This document shows, piece after piece, positions 5,792 to 11,502 of a stretch of DNA of 11,502 nucleotides; position 1 is the first letter of the stretch, and every line of letters begins with the position of its first letter. Origin of the DNA: Chloroflexota bacterium. GTDB lineage: Bacteria > Chloroflexota > Dehalococcoidia > SM23-28-2 > RBG-16-64-32. Location of the stretch: the NCBI GenBank assembly GCA_016190405.1, contig JACPQO010000208.1:1-11502 (forward strand). Reading direction: 5' to 3'. A program made the translations under genes and the position numbers. The notes below the pieces were generated by a model that saw nothing but the letters and a program-made list of their open reading frames with translations, was not told the DNA's origin and searched no databases.

Positions 5792-7093
5792 TCAACTGGC
5801 CCCTTCGAGGGCGGCGCGCGTATACGGGAGGAGCGTGCTGATGACGTCCACGCGGGAATCCAGGTGCTTGCCCAGGCCGCTGAGGAGGCCGGTGACCCGC
5901 ATGATGAGCAGAAACTCGCGGGGGATCTCCACGAAGGGGTTAGAGCGAACGGCGCGGGCCACGCGGGTGTTAGCCTCGGCGACGAGGTCACGGTCGGCGT
6001 AGGCGCGGCCGGGGACGCTGGTCTGCATGAAGGCGCGGCCGATGACCAGGTAGGGCGTCGGGTCGTCCGAGCGGCGGACGCGGAAGCCCAGGTCGTGGAA
6101 GGCCTGGACCATCTCGTCGGGGTTCCAGGTGAGCATGGCGTTGACCAGCTTGGCGTAGCCCAGGCGGAACTGGTCGTCGAGCTGCCGGCAGAGGCCGAAG
6201 TCGAGCATGATGAGCTTGGGCCCGGGCAGGACGAAGAAGTTGCCCGGGTGCGGGTCGGCGTGGAACATGCCGTGCAGGAATAGCTGCTCGCAGTAGGCGT
6301 CGGTGACGAGTTGGGCGACGGCCTGGGGTTCGATGCCCTGGCGGTGCATCCCTTCGACATCGGTGATCTTGACGCCCTCCAGGTACTCCATGACCAGCAG
6401 GCGGCGGGTGGTGTACTCCCAGATGATACCGGGGACGATGATGTCATCCCGGGCGGCAAAGTTGCGGGCGATGATCTCGGCGTTGTGGCCTTCGTTGATG
6501 AAGTCCAGTTCCAGGGGGACGTTGCGGCTGATCTCCTGGATGATGGGGGTGAAGTCCAGGTTGCGCTCCAGGACGGAGAGGATGCGCAGGAGGGTGCGGA
6601 TGCTCTGGAGGTCGGTGTGGACGATGTCCCAGATGCCGGGGTACTGGACCTTTACGGCCACGTCGCGGCCATCCTTGAGGCGGGCGTGGTGGACCTGGGC
6701 CAGGGAGGCGGCGGCGACGGGCGCGGTGTCGAAGTCTGCGAAGACGTCCGCCAGGGGGCGGCCCAGCTCGCGGGTGATGTGGCGCTCGATGAGGCGGAAG
6801 GGTTTGGGGGGGACCTGGTCCTGGAGTCGGGAGAGGATGCCGATGTATTCGTCGGGGATGAGGTCAGGGCGGGAGCCGATGGCCTGGCCAAACTTGATGA
6901 GGAGGCCCTGGCGTCGGACGGCGAGGTCGTAGAGGCGGCGGGCGGCCCAGGTGTGGTGCTGGGAGCGCCGGGCCTCGGCGTCCTTGAGGCCGAGGCGGGT
7001 CTCGGCCAGGGAGATGGCCTTGTAGCCCAGGTAGACGCGGGCGGCCAGGGAGGATACGGAGAGGAAGCGGTCGAGGCGGCCGGATGTGCGCAC
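5792..7093 (-). CDS. ABC1/AarF/UbiB-family kinase-like protein
   Basis: This is a member of the atypical kinase family that includes UbiB (ubiquinone synthesis) and Coq8/ADCK; in bacteria it is linked to isoprenoid quinone or lipid metabolism, usually with ATPase rather than protein kinase activity. The 433 residues show the family hallmarks: the KxGQ motif (KFGQ, 67-70) with following RPDLIPDEY, the alanine-rich nucleotide loop PVAAASLAQVH (125-135), VAVKVQ with lysine 148, VMEYLEG, HADPHPGN (278-285, catalytic D280 and N285) and LDFG (297-300). No clear C-terminal transmembrane pair is seen, unlike E. coli UbiB, and the protein is on the short side. Only the GTG at 7093 is available as a start, because an in-frame stop lies at 7114-7112. 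It has no clear ribosome site and lies within a perfect hairpin. The 133 bp separating its stop from the heme operon's regulator include the operon promoter, so it is probably not part of that operon. Confidence 0.92.
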   Translation of the reverse strand: MRTSGRLDRFLSVSSLAARVYLGYKAISLAETRLGLKDAEARRSQHHTWAARRLYDLAVRRQGLLIKFGQAIGSRPDLIPDEYIGILSRLQDQVPPKPFRLIERHITRELGRPLADVFADFDTAPVAAASLAQVHHARLKDGRDVAVKVQYPGIWDIVHTDLQSIRTLLRILSVLERNLDFTPIIQEISRNVPLELDFINEGHNAEIIARNFAARDDIIVPGIIWEYTTRRLLVMEYLEGVKITDVEGMHRQGIEPQAVAQLVTDAYCEQLFLHGMFHADPHPGNFFVLPGPKLIMLDFGLCRQLDDQFRLGYAKLVNAMLTWNPDEMVQAFHDLGFRVRRSDDPTPYLVIGRAFMQTSVPGRAYADRDLVAEANTRVARAVRSNPFVEIPREFLLIMRVTGLLSGLGKHLDSRVDVISTLLPYTRAALEGAS

Positions 7094-7108
7094 GATGCTA
7101 TCGTGCGC
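7088..7108. promoter_or_regulatory. Perfect hairpin over the UbiB-family start codon
   Basis: GCGCACGAT, loop GCT, ATCGTGCGC: a 9-bp perfect stem with a 3-nt loop. On the minus strand the GTG start (7093-7091) falls inside one arm, so RNA folding would hide the start codon. It could instead be a dyad operator read as DNA. Confidence 0.6.
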
Positions 7109-7183
<75 letters not shown>

Positions 7184-7188
7184 GTGGG

Positions 7189-7545
7189 TCAGGGAGGGCT
7201 GTTTGATGGACCGGGCGGCGCGGGTTCGGTGTTTGATGGTGCGGGCGGGAGAAGGGCGTTAAGGACGCGGTCCGAATCTGAGGGTTGGGAGTCTGTATGA
7301 CCGTGTGTGAGGCCGATGAGGGCCTCATTCAGGAGGGTGTAGAGGATGTGGGCGGCGGTGCGCTCGGCCTGGCGGCGCTGGTCGCGCTGGCGGCGGGCGA
7401 GGCGGATGAGGGCCTCCCGGACCTCGGGGATGGCGGAGAGGAGGACGAGGAGGCGCTGCACCTGGCCGGAACGCCGGCCGTGCCTGAGGGCGTTGAGGTT
7501 GCCGGGCTTAGCGCCGGCGCCGGGGCGTCGGCCGCCTCGGGGCAT
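7189..7545 (-). CDS. Small basic protein of unknown function
   Basis: I do not recognise a function for this 118-residue protein. The N-terminus is strongly basic and glycine-rich, with MPRGGRRPGAGAKPGNLNALRHG (residues 1-23 in outline: RPGAGAKPGN, then NALRHG). This motif type recurs at the N-termini of phage terminase small subunits and many small uncharacterised proteins. Residues about 27-75 are helical and Arg/Gln-rich (RRQRDQRRQAER), compatible with nucleic-acid binding, and the tail is Pro/Ser-rich. The ATG at 7545 has an AAAGGAG ribosome site nine bases upstream, which makes translation likely. It lies just beyond the tandem duplication and diverges from the restriction-modification genes. 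A mobile-element or phage remnant is possible but not shown. Confidence 0.6.
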   Translation of the reverse strand: MPRGGRRPGAGAKPGNLNALRHGRRSGQVQRLLVLLSAIPEVREALIRLARRQRDQRRQAERTAAHILYTLLNEALIGLTHGHTDSQPSDSDRVLNALLPPAPSNTEPAPPGPSNSPP

Positions 7546-7562
7546 CGGGGGCAGCTCCTTTC

Positions 7563-7752
7563 GTCAACGGATAGGGAACGGATAAGCGGATGGGGCTGTG
7601 TTCATGGTAGGCGGTGCGCGGCAAGAGGTGGAAGGGGGAGGTGGCAGGGGGGGGGCTGTCAACGGATGGGGAACGGATAAACGGATGCGCTGCGGCTTGA
7701 TGGTAGGCGCGGCGCGGGGAGAGGTGGAAGGAGGAGGTGGCACGGGGGATGT
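7563..7752 (+). repeat. Imperfect ~95-bp tandem duplication in the intergenic region
   Basis: Copy 1 starts at 7563 and copy 2 at 7658, both opening with GTCAACGGAT. They match through AACGGATA-CGGAT, TGATGGTAGGCG-type, AGAGGTGGAAG and GAGGTGGCA segments, with scattered substitutions. Each copy contains three ACGGAT/GCGGAT hexamers near its start. Copy 1 also carries a run of nine G (7647-7655). The repeats take up most of the 338-bp gap (7546-7883) between divergent genes; the remaining 131 bases hold the putative promoter of the endonuclease gene and nothing else that I can recognise. Confidence 0.85.
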
Positions 7753-7827
7753 TGACCGAGGCCTGGGTTGCCCCGATAGTGGGGACAAACAGGGCAGGCG
7801 CACTGCCTACCGGGAACTTGACGGCGA

Positions 7828-7836
7828 TGGTAGAAT
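7828..7836 (+). promoter_or_regulatory. Extended -10 promoter for the restriction-modification genes
   Basis: TGGTAGAAT has the TGn extension plus TAGAAT, five of six matches to the -10 consensus, and would start transcription about 40 bases before the endonuclease ATG. No good -35 lies at standard distance. An alternative is TTGACC (7752-7757) with GATAGT 17 bp downstream (7775-7780). Confidence 0.4.
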
Positions 7837-7864
7837 AGATGTTCGGTCGAGGCGGCATACACGG

Positions 7865-7891
7865 ATGAGTTGGCTGGCAGCCGATGGCTAA
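7865..7891 (+). other. Possible 8-codon upstream reading frame overlapping the endonuclease start
   Basis: ATG at 7865 opens a frame reading MSWLAADG and ending at TAA 7889-7891, so its stop falls just past the endonuclease ATG (7884). The endonuclease has no clear ribosome site of its own, so coupling from this short frame could set its expression. Chance occurrence is quite possible. Confidence 0.2.
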
Positions 7892-9257
7892 GAGTGACCT
7901 GCCGTTCGGGAGCGAGTTCTCTCCGTCTCAGGTAGAGTTGTCAGAAGTCCTCGATCTGGCCAGACGGCACGGTGGGGACTGGAAGGCGTTTGAAGCGGCC
8001 GTCCGCGCACGGTATTTTGAGTCCTACCCCACTAGCGACTACAACCGCGGCAAGCTCGCGAACAACTGCAAGCTTGGGATGATTGCCTACGGAACCATCG
8101 ACCGCGATGCCCAGCTGACTGACTTCGGTGAGAGGCTGTGGCAGTTTCGAGATAGTCCACACGTTCTATACGGGGAATTGGCACGGCACATTCTGGTTGA
8201 CCTGCATGGTCTCGCGCTTGTCCAGACGGCGCAGGACATGGAGGCACGGGGGGAGAAGGTGACGCTAAACAAGTTGCGGGAGTGGCTGGGGGAACGGGGA
8301 ATCGTGTTCCCTCGCGGTGGCAAGCACCCGAGCATCATGCGCCTCTGGCTTGAAAGAGCGGGTGTGTTTTTCACCAACTCCTGGCGGGTGAACGGCGAGC
8401 GCCTCGGAGAAATCGTGGGGGCGAGTACGGAGGAGATCGAGCGACTGGGGAGCCTAAGCCCGGAGCAGCGCGCATACTTGAAGACCCTAGCCAACATGGG
8501 CGGCACGGGCCCTTGCCCATCCAATGAAGTGGAGCAGCTTGCTAGCCTGACGTACGGCACGAAGTTTGACGAAAAGAACTTGCCGAAGAGCGTTCTGTAC
8601 CCGCTGGAAGCGGCAGGCTTCATTGTTCTGACGCGGGGGACCAAGCGGCCAGGACGCGGCGCGAAGCCCTTCCTAGTAGCACCCACCGAGAAGTTCGCTT
8701 CCGAGGTAATGACCCCCGTTATAGAAGCGCTAGAAAGGCAAACGGGCGCGGAGCTGCGACCACTGCTGCGCAAGCCTCTCAGGGAGATCCTTCAAGAGGT
8801 GGATGGAGAGGATAAGTACAGGCGCGGTCTGGCTCTGGAAGCTCTGGCGTTCTATTTGATGAGGTTGGTTGATTTGGCGTACGTGGCTACACGTCTGAGG
8901 GGAGCGGCTACCGGCGGCGCTGAGGTGGACGTGATCTTTGAGGGGAGAAGACTGATGTTCTCGCGGTGGCAGGTGCAATGCAAGCACACTGCGAGCGTGT
9001 CGCTGGACGATGTGGCTAAGGAAGTCGGGTTGACACATATGCTCAAGAGCAACGTGGTCGTCATTGTGTCCACTGGGGTGGTTGGGCGGGAGGCACGAAG
9101 ATACGCGCAAAGTGTAATGAAAGACAGCAATCTCCAGATCGTCTTGGTCGAGCGAGAGGACCTTGGCGCGATACGAGACAGACCAGCACACGTAGTTGAC
9201 GTGTTGAATCGAGAAGCGAAGAGGGCCATGGAAATCAAGAGGCTTCAACTGGAGTAA
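7884..9257 (+). CDS. Mrr-like (PD-(D/E)xK) restriction endonuclease
   Basis: This is probably the restriction subunit paired with the methyltransferase that follows. The 457-residue protein has a C-terminal nuclease core: GGAEVDVIFEG (D349) followed 16 residues later by WQVQCKH (Q365-C-K367). This is the D...QxK arrangement of Mrr-type enzymes, in which Gln replaces the second acidic residue. A beta-strand VVVIVSTG and a helix follow. Residues about 1-330 show no motif I can name; segments such as KLANNCKLGMIAYG, QLTDFGERLWQF and LNKLREWLGERG look like winged-helix units and may be the DNA-recognition part. The start ATG at 7884 lacks a strong ribosome site. The methyltransferase begins 5 bp after its stop. 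Base composition is visibly AT-richer than the flanking genes, consistent with transfer. The target site cannot be read from sequence. Confidence 0.8.
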   Translation: MAKSDLPFGSEFSPSQVELSEVLDLARRHGGDWKAFEAAVRARYFESYPTSDYNRGKLANNCKLGMIAYGTIDRDAQLTDFGERLWQFRDSPHVLYGELARHILVDLHGLALVQTAQDMEARGEKVTLNKLREWLGERGIVFPRGGKHPSIMRLWLERAGVFFTNSWRVNGERLGEIVGASTEEIERLGSLSPEQRAYLKTLANMGGTGPCPSNEVEQLASLTYGTKFDEKNLPKSVLYPLEAAGFIVLTRGTKRPGRGAKPFLVAPTEKFASEVMTPVIEALERQTGAELRPLLRKPLREILQEVDGEDKYRRGLALEALAFYLMRLVDLAYVATRLRGAATGGAEVDVIFEGRRLMFSRWQVQCKHTASVSLDDVAKEVGLTHMLKSNVVVIVSTGVVGREARRYAQSVMKDSNLQIVLVEREDLGAIRDRPAHVVDVLNREAKRAMEIKRLQLE

Positions 9258-9262
9258 GAGTC

Positions 9263-10237
9263 ATGTTCGGGCGTTACTACGAAACGAAACACGGGATAGC
9301 CTATTTGGGCGACGCCAGGGAGGTTCTGGCGGCTGGCGAATGGGACGGCGCGGTGGACTTGATAATGACCTCTCCGCCCTTCGCGCTCCGGCGGAAAAAG
9401 GAGTATGGAAATGTTGAAGCTAGCAGGTACACGGAGTGGTTCCTAGACTTCGCGAAGCTCTTTCACAGGGTGCTGAAACCAGATGGCAGTCTGGTTATTC
9501 ATATCGGGGGCAGCTGGAATCACGGGACGCCTACCCGGAGCCTCTACCAGTACGAATTGCTTGTAGATTTGTGCAAGCAGGCGGACTTCACGTTCCATTT
9601 GGCGCAGGAGTTCTTCGTTTTCAATCCGGCGCGGCTTCCGAGCCCAGCTGAGTGGGTCACCGTCCGACGCGAAAGAGTGAAGGACGCCGTGGACTGTGTT
9701 TGGTGGCTGAGCAAGGTAGCGCACCCGAAAGCCGATAATCGTAGAGTGTTGCGGCCGTATTCCGAAAGCATGGAGGAATTGCTGCGCCGCGGGTACAAGC
9801 CCATGCTGAGGCCGAGTGGTCATGACATTTCTCCAAAGTTCGCAAGAAGGAATGAGGGAGCCATACCCCCGAATCTTCTGGAGATCGCGAACACGGAGAG
9901 TAACAGCCGCTATTTGCGCGCCTGCCGGCAGTCGGGCACAAAGGCGCACCCAGCGCGTTTCCCGGCGGCCTTGCCAGAGTTCTTCATCAAGTTCCTTACC
10001 GTGCCGGGGGACCTTGTTCTAGACCCATTCGCGGGGAGTAACGTTACGGGTGAGGTATGCGAGAAGCTGGGACGGCGGTGGATGGCCATCGACATCGCCG
10101 AAGAGTACTTGCGGGGCTCGAAATTCAGATTCGATGAGTTCATGCTTGGCGACTGGGCCGATGCAAGAGGGCAGCCAACTTTCGTTCTACGAGATACACC
10201 GGAATATCGAGGGGCGCCGGCGGAGCCAAGTCCGTAG
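9263..10237 (+). CDS. Type II DNA methyltransferase, beta class, probably N4-cytosine
   Basis: This is the modification partner that would protect host DNA from the upstream endonuclease. The 324 residues carry the permuted motif order of beta-class enzymes. Catalytic motif IV TSPPF (36-40) sits in MTSPPFALRRKKEYGN, VLKPDGSLVIHIGG follows, then a middle region (about 95-225) likely to hold the target recognition domain, then HPARFP (motif X-like) and the SAM-binding motif I DPFAGSNVTGE from D254. The serine in SPPF and the FALxRKKEYGN continuation are typical of N4-cytosine methyltransferases, though N6-adenine specificity cannot be excluded. The ATG at 9263 has a GGAG site at 9250-9253, inside the endonuclease's last codons. 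Placing the methyltransferase second in the operon implies that protection must arise early some other way, perhaps by an internal promoter; none is obvious and no controller (C) protein gene is seen. Confidence 0.92.
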   Translation: MFGRYYETKHGIAYLGDAREVLAAGEWDGAVDLIMTSPPFALRRKKEYGNVEASRYTEWFLDFAKLFHRVLKPDGSLVIHIGGSWNHGTPTRSLYQYELLVDLCKQADFTFHLAQEFFVFNPARLPSPAEWVTVRRERVKDAVDCVWWLSKVAHPKADNRRVLRPYSESMEELLRRGYKPMLRPSGHDISPKFARRNEGAIPPNLLEIANTESNSRYLRACRQSGTKAHPARFPAALPEFFIKFLTVPGDLVLDPFAGSNVTGEVCEKLGRRWMAIDIAEEYLRGSKFRFDEFMLGDWADARGQPTFVLRDTPEYRGAPAEPSP

Positions 10238-10360
10238 CTGGCAGTAGGCATCCTACAGATCACTCCCACATCGCCCCCCTACTTGACATTCCCGCCCACT
10301 GGTGCTTCCATAGATGTAGTCGATGATGATAATCTGTAACATCGATTATGTCGAACGAGA

Positions 10361-10409
10361 AGGGCTGCCCCGCCCCGATTCGGATCGGGGCCTGATGCGG
10401 CTAATCCCT
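10361..10409 (+). promoter_or_regulatory. Structured leader upstream of the aquaporin gene
   Basis: A strong hairpin GCCCCGAT-TCGG-ATCGGGGC (10372-10391, 8-bp perfect stem, 4-nt loop) is bracketed by further pairings: AGGG (10361-10364) with CCCT (10406-10409), and CTGC (10365-10368) with GCGG (10397-10400), leaving CTAAT (10401-10405) bulged. It ends about 20 bases before the aquaporin ATG. No U-tract follows, so it is not a standard terminator, and it matches no riboswitch class I could recognise. The remainder of 10238-10360 has only a TTGACA (10283) and a GATAAT (10328) that are badly spaced from each other. Confidence 0.4.
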
Positions 10410-10415
10410 AGCGAA

Positions 10416-10425
10416 AGGAGGTGAT
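10416..10425 (+). promoter_or_regulatory. Strong Shine-Dalgarno of the aquaporin gene
   Basis: AGGAGGTGAT is an essentially full complement to the 16S rRNA 3' end, four bases before the ATG at 10430. It decides that start over an in-frame GTG at 10421 that is itself part of the ribosome site. Confidence 0.85.
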
Positions 10426-10429
10426 ACAT

Positions 10430-11197
10430 ATGGCAGCGATTACTCCTCGTGTGCGATGGGGCTCTCGAGAGGTGGACTGGACGTGGGTCCCGGAGAGCAG
10501 CAGCGAGATCGCCAGCGTCGGGCGCCGGATGTTCGGCGAGGCGCTGGGGATGGTGGCGTTCACGTTCGTAGCCGGGTCGGCGCTGGTTATCAATCGGATC
10601 ACGGACGGCCAGTTGGGACTTCTGGGGATGGCGGTGGCGATCGCTCTGGCCTATGCAATTATCGTTTTGGCGCTGTACCCGGTATCGGGCGGCCACATCA
10701 ACCCGGCGGTGACGCTGGGGCAGGTGGCGGCGCGAAGGATGCCGCCGTCGATCGCGGTGCTGTACATGGCAGCGCAGGCCGGCGGCGCCATCGTCGGCGC
10801 GCTGCTGCTGGAGCTGATCTTCCGGGACTTCCTGGACGGCGTGTCGAGGGCGGCGTCGCTTTCGTTCGCGGGCGAGATGGACAGCTGGACGGGCGGTTTC
10901 CTGGAGGCGATCCTGACGTTCCTGCTGGTGACGGCGTACTTCCGGGCCTTTGTGGACCCGAAGGGCGACGCCAGGCAGGGGCCGATGGCCCTGGGGCTGG
11001 TGGTGCTGGTCTCGTTCCTGGTGGCGTTCCCGCTGACGGGGGCGGCGCTGAACGTGACGCGGGTGTTCGGGACGGACCTGGTGGCCGGCCACTGGAGCGA
11101 CTTCTTCGCCTACTGGATCGGGCTGATCGGCGGCTTGGTGGCCGGTCTGGTGTACCAGCGCCTGTTCGCGGGGGGCGAAGAGGAAGCGACGACGTAG
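10430..11197 (+). CDS. Aquaporin/glycerol facilitator (MIP) family channel with altered second NPA motif
   Basis: This is an inner-membrane channel for water or small neutral solutes. The 255 residues have a soluble N-terminus of about 30, then hydrophobic segments near 38-55, 63-84, 109-132, 155-173, 186-202 and 224-245. The first half-helix motif SGGHINPAVT (86-95) is intact. The second, normally NPAR, reads NVTR (208-211), keeping Asn and the filter Arg but losing Pro and Ala. By hand alignment to E. coli AqpZ, the selectivity-filter positions F43, H174, T183 and R189 correspond to I71, F196, A205 and R211, a more hydrophobic and probably wider filter than a water channel's. Transported substrate is therefore unclear. 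The start is fixed by a near-perfect ribosome site. The gene stands alone on the plus strand and is followed by a strong hairpin. Confidence 0.9.
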   Translation: MAAITPRVRWGSREVDWTWVPESSSEIASVGRRMFGEALGMVAFTFVAGSALVINRITDGQLGLLGMAVAIALAYAIIVLALYPVSGGHINPAVTLGQVAARRMPPSIAVLYMAAQAGGAIVGALLLELIFRDFLDGVSRAASLSFAGEMDSWTGGFLEAILTFLLVTAYFRAFVDPKGDARQGPMALGLVVLVSFLVAFPLTGAALNVTRVFGTDLVAGHWSDFFAYWIGLIGGLVAGLVYQRLFAGGEEEATT

Positions 11198-11233
11198 CGT
11201 GTAGCCGCAAATCGGCAGTCCTTCTCGCACGAT

Positions 11234-11265
11234 GAGGGCCGGGCTCCGCAAGGGGTCCGGCCCTC
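11234..11265 (+). terminator. Hairpin after the aquaporin gene, probable terminator
   Basis: The arms are GAGGGCCGG and CCGGCCCTC (9 perfect pairs), extended by G-CTCC with GGGG-T (including wobble pairs) around a GCAA tetraloop, 14 pairs in all. It lies 37 bases past the stop. No proper U-run follows (GAGGTTCTGG), so termination may be weak or factor-assisted, but mRNA 3' end protection is likely. Confidence 0.6.
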
Positions 11266-11276
11266 GAGGTTCTGGG

Positions 11277-11300
11277 CCCTCTCCCTTGCGAGGGAGAGGG
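11277..11300. repeat. REP-like palindrome
   Basis: CCCTCTCCCT, loop TGCG, AGGGAGAGGG: a perfect 10-bp inverted repeat. Palindromes of this wording are, from memory, dispersed in many unrelated GC-rich genomes, so it is more likely a mobile REP-type element than a gene-specific signal. It lies 11 bases after the preceding hairpin. Confidence 0.65.
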
Positions 11301-11331
11301 AAGCGGAAGGCGGCGCGAGCGGGCGTCCCTG

Positions 11332-11340
11332 TGGGATAAT
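11332..11340 (+). promoter_or_regulatory. Extended -10 promoter for the Fe-trafficking-like gene
   Basis: TGGGATAAT combines the TGn extension with GATAAT, five of six matches to the -10 consensus. The leader would be about 20 bases. No -35 match is seen at standard distance. Confidence 0.45.
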
Positions 11341-11368
11341 GGCCTCGTCTTCTGGGAGGAGGCATCGC

Positions 11369-11502
11369 ATGCCCAACAACGTGACGTGCATCAGGTGCGA
11401 GCAGGAGCGCGAGGGGCTGGAGTCGGCGCCGATGGGCGGGCCGATGGGGCAGCGGGTGCTGGCCAGCATCTGCGCGGACTGCTGGGGCGAATGGCGCGAG
11501 AC
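11369..11502 (+). CDS. Cysteine-rich Fe(2+)-trafficking (YggX-like) protein, 3' end cut by window edge
   Basis: Only the first 44 residues are in the window. They align with the start of E. coli YggX: a TCIRCEQEREGLE segment against its FCTFLQREAEGQD, then a G-QRV-A-I pattern against GKRIYNEI, and a CWGEW end against AWAQW. YggX helps protect Fe-S enzymes and manage labile iron. This version has two CxxC pairs (C7/C10 and C35/C38) where YggX has a single conserved cysteine, suggesting a bound zinc or iron. The ATG at 11369 has an AGGAGG ribosome site six bases upstream (11357-11362), and an extended -10 precedes it. The match is short and made by eye, and the C-terminus is not visible. Confidence 0.7.
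   Translation, partial: MPNNVTCIRCEQEREGLESAPMGGPMGQRVLASICADCWGEWRE

Noticed and set aside
5781..5792. AGGGCGCGCCCT palindrome at the end of the UbiB-family gene as a terminator
   Set aside because: It has no loop and no U-tract on the minus strand, and it overlaps the stop codon. It is probably just GC-rich sequence.
7508..7858. Minus-strand open frame across the 95-bp tandem copies
   Set aside because: There is no ribosome site or domain. It overlaps the start of the better supported small basic protein and merely reads through repeated DNA.
7800..10256. Possible terminal repeats bounding the R-M genes (GTAGGCA-type words near 7803-7811 and 10244-10250)
   Set aside because: The shared word is only about seven bases, is inverted, and does not extend, so chance is likely. 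No integrase or tRNA end is present.
10283..10333. TTGACA (10283) with GATAAT (10328) as the aquaporin promoter
   Set aside because: The two boxes are about 39 bp apart and neither has a good partner at standard spacing.
10346..11365. Minus-strand open frame of 339 codons over the aquaporin gene
   Set aside because: It is Arg/His/Gln-rich and antisense to a channel with clear membrane segments.

Overview
The window is GC-rich bacterial chromosome. Gene content and small palindromic repeats that sit in frame inside coding sequence look like an uncultured environmental bacterium, possibly Chloroflexota. That placement is inference: there is no rRNA or other phylogenetic marker here.

Positions 1-5733, minus strand: a tetrapyrrole operon transcribed right to left. 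A near-consensus promoter (5704-5733) precedes a BldC/MerR-type HTH regulator, an AhbC/NirJ-type radical SAM protein, precorrin-2 dehydrogenase, hemA, hemC and the start of cobA, which runs off the left edge. Spacing is tight (15 bp, 1 bp, two ATGA overlaps, 17 bp). HemA makes glutamate-1-semialdehyde, HemC makes hydroxymethylbilane, CobA and the dehydrogenase take uroporphyrinogen III to sirohydrochlorin, and AhbC acts on decarboxylated siroheme. This points to the siroheme-dependent (Ahb) route to heme. HemB, HemD, HemL, AhbA/B and AhbD are not in the window. Copies of one short palindromic repeat family are built in frame into cobA (twice) and hemC (once).

Positions 5792-7883, minus strand then noncoding: an ABC1/UbiB-family kinase-like protein whose GTG start lies inside a perfect hairpin, 7-nt tandem repeats upstream of it, a small basic protein of unknown function, and a 338-bp intergenic region dominated by two ~95-bp imperfect tandem copies.

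Positions 7884-10237, plus strand: a restriction-modification pair, an Mrr-like PD-(D/E)xK endonuclease followed 5 bp later by a permuted (beta-class) probable N4-cytosine methyltransferase. It is visibly AT-richer than its neighbours and is probably horizontally acquired.

Positions 10238-11502, plus strand: a hairpin-containing leader and an aquaporin-family channel with its second NPA motif changed to NVT, a strong hairpin and a REP-like palindrome, then the start of a cysteine-rich relative of the Fe(2+)-trafficking protein YggX, cut by the right edge.

The most notable items are the regulator-led Ahb-type operon with in-frame repeats in two of its enzymes, the NVT aquaporin, and the R-M pair beside a tandem duplication. 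No wholly new system is demonstrable from sequence alone.
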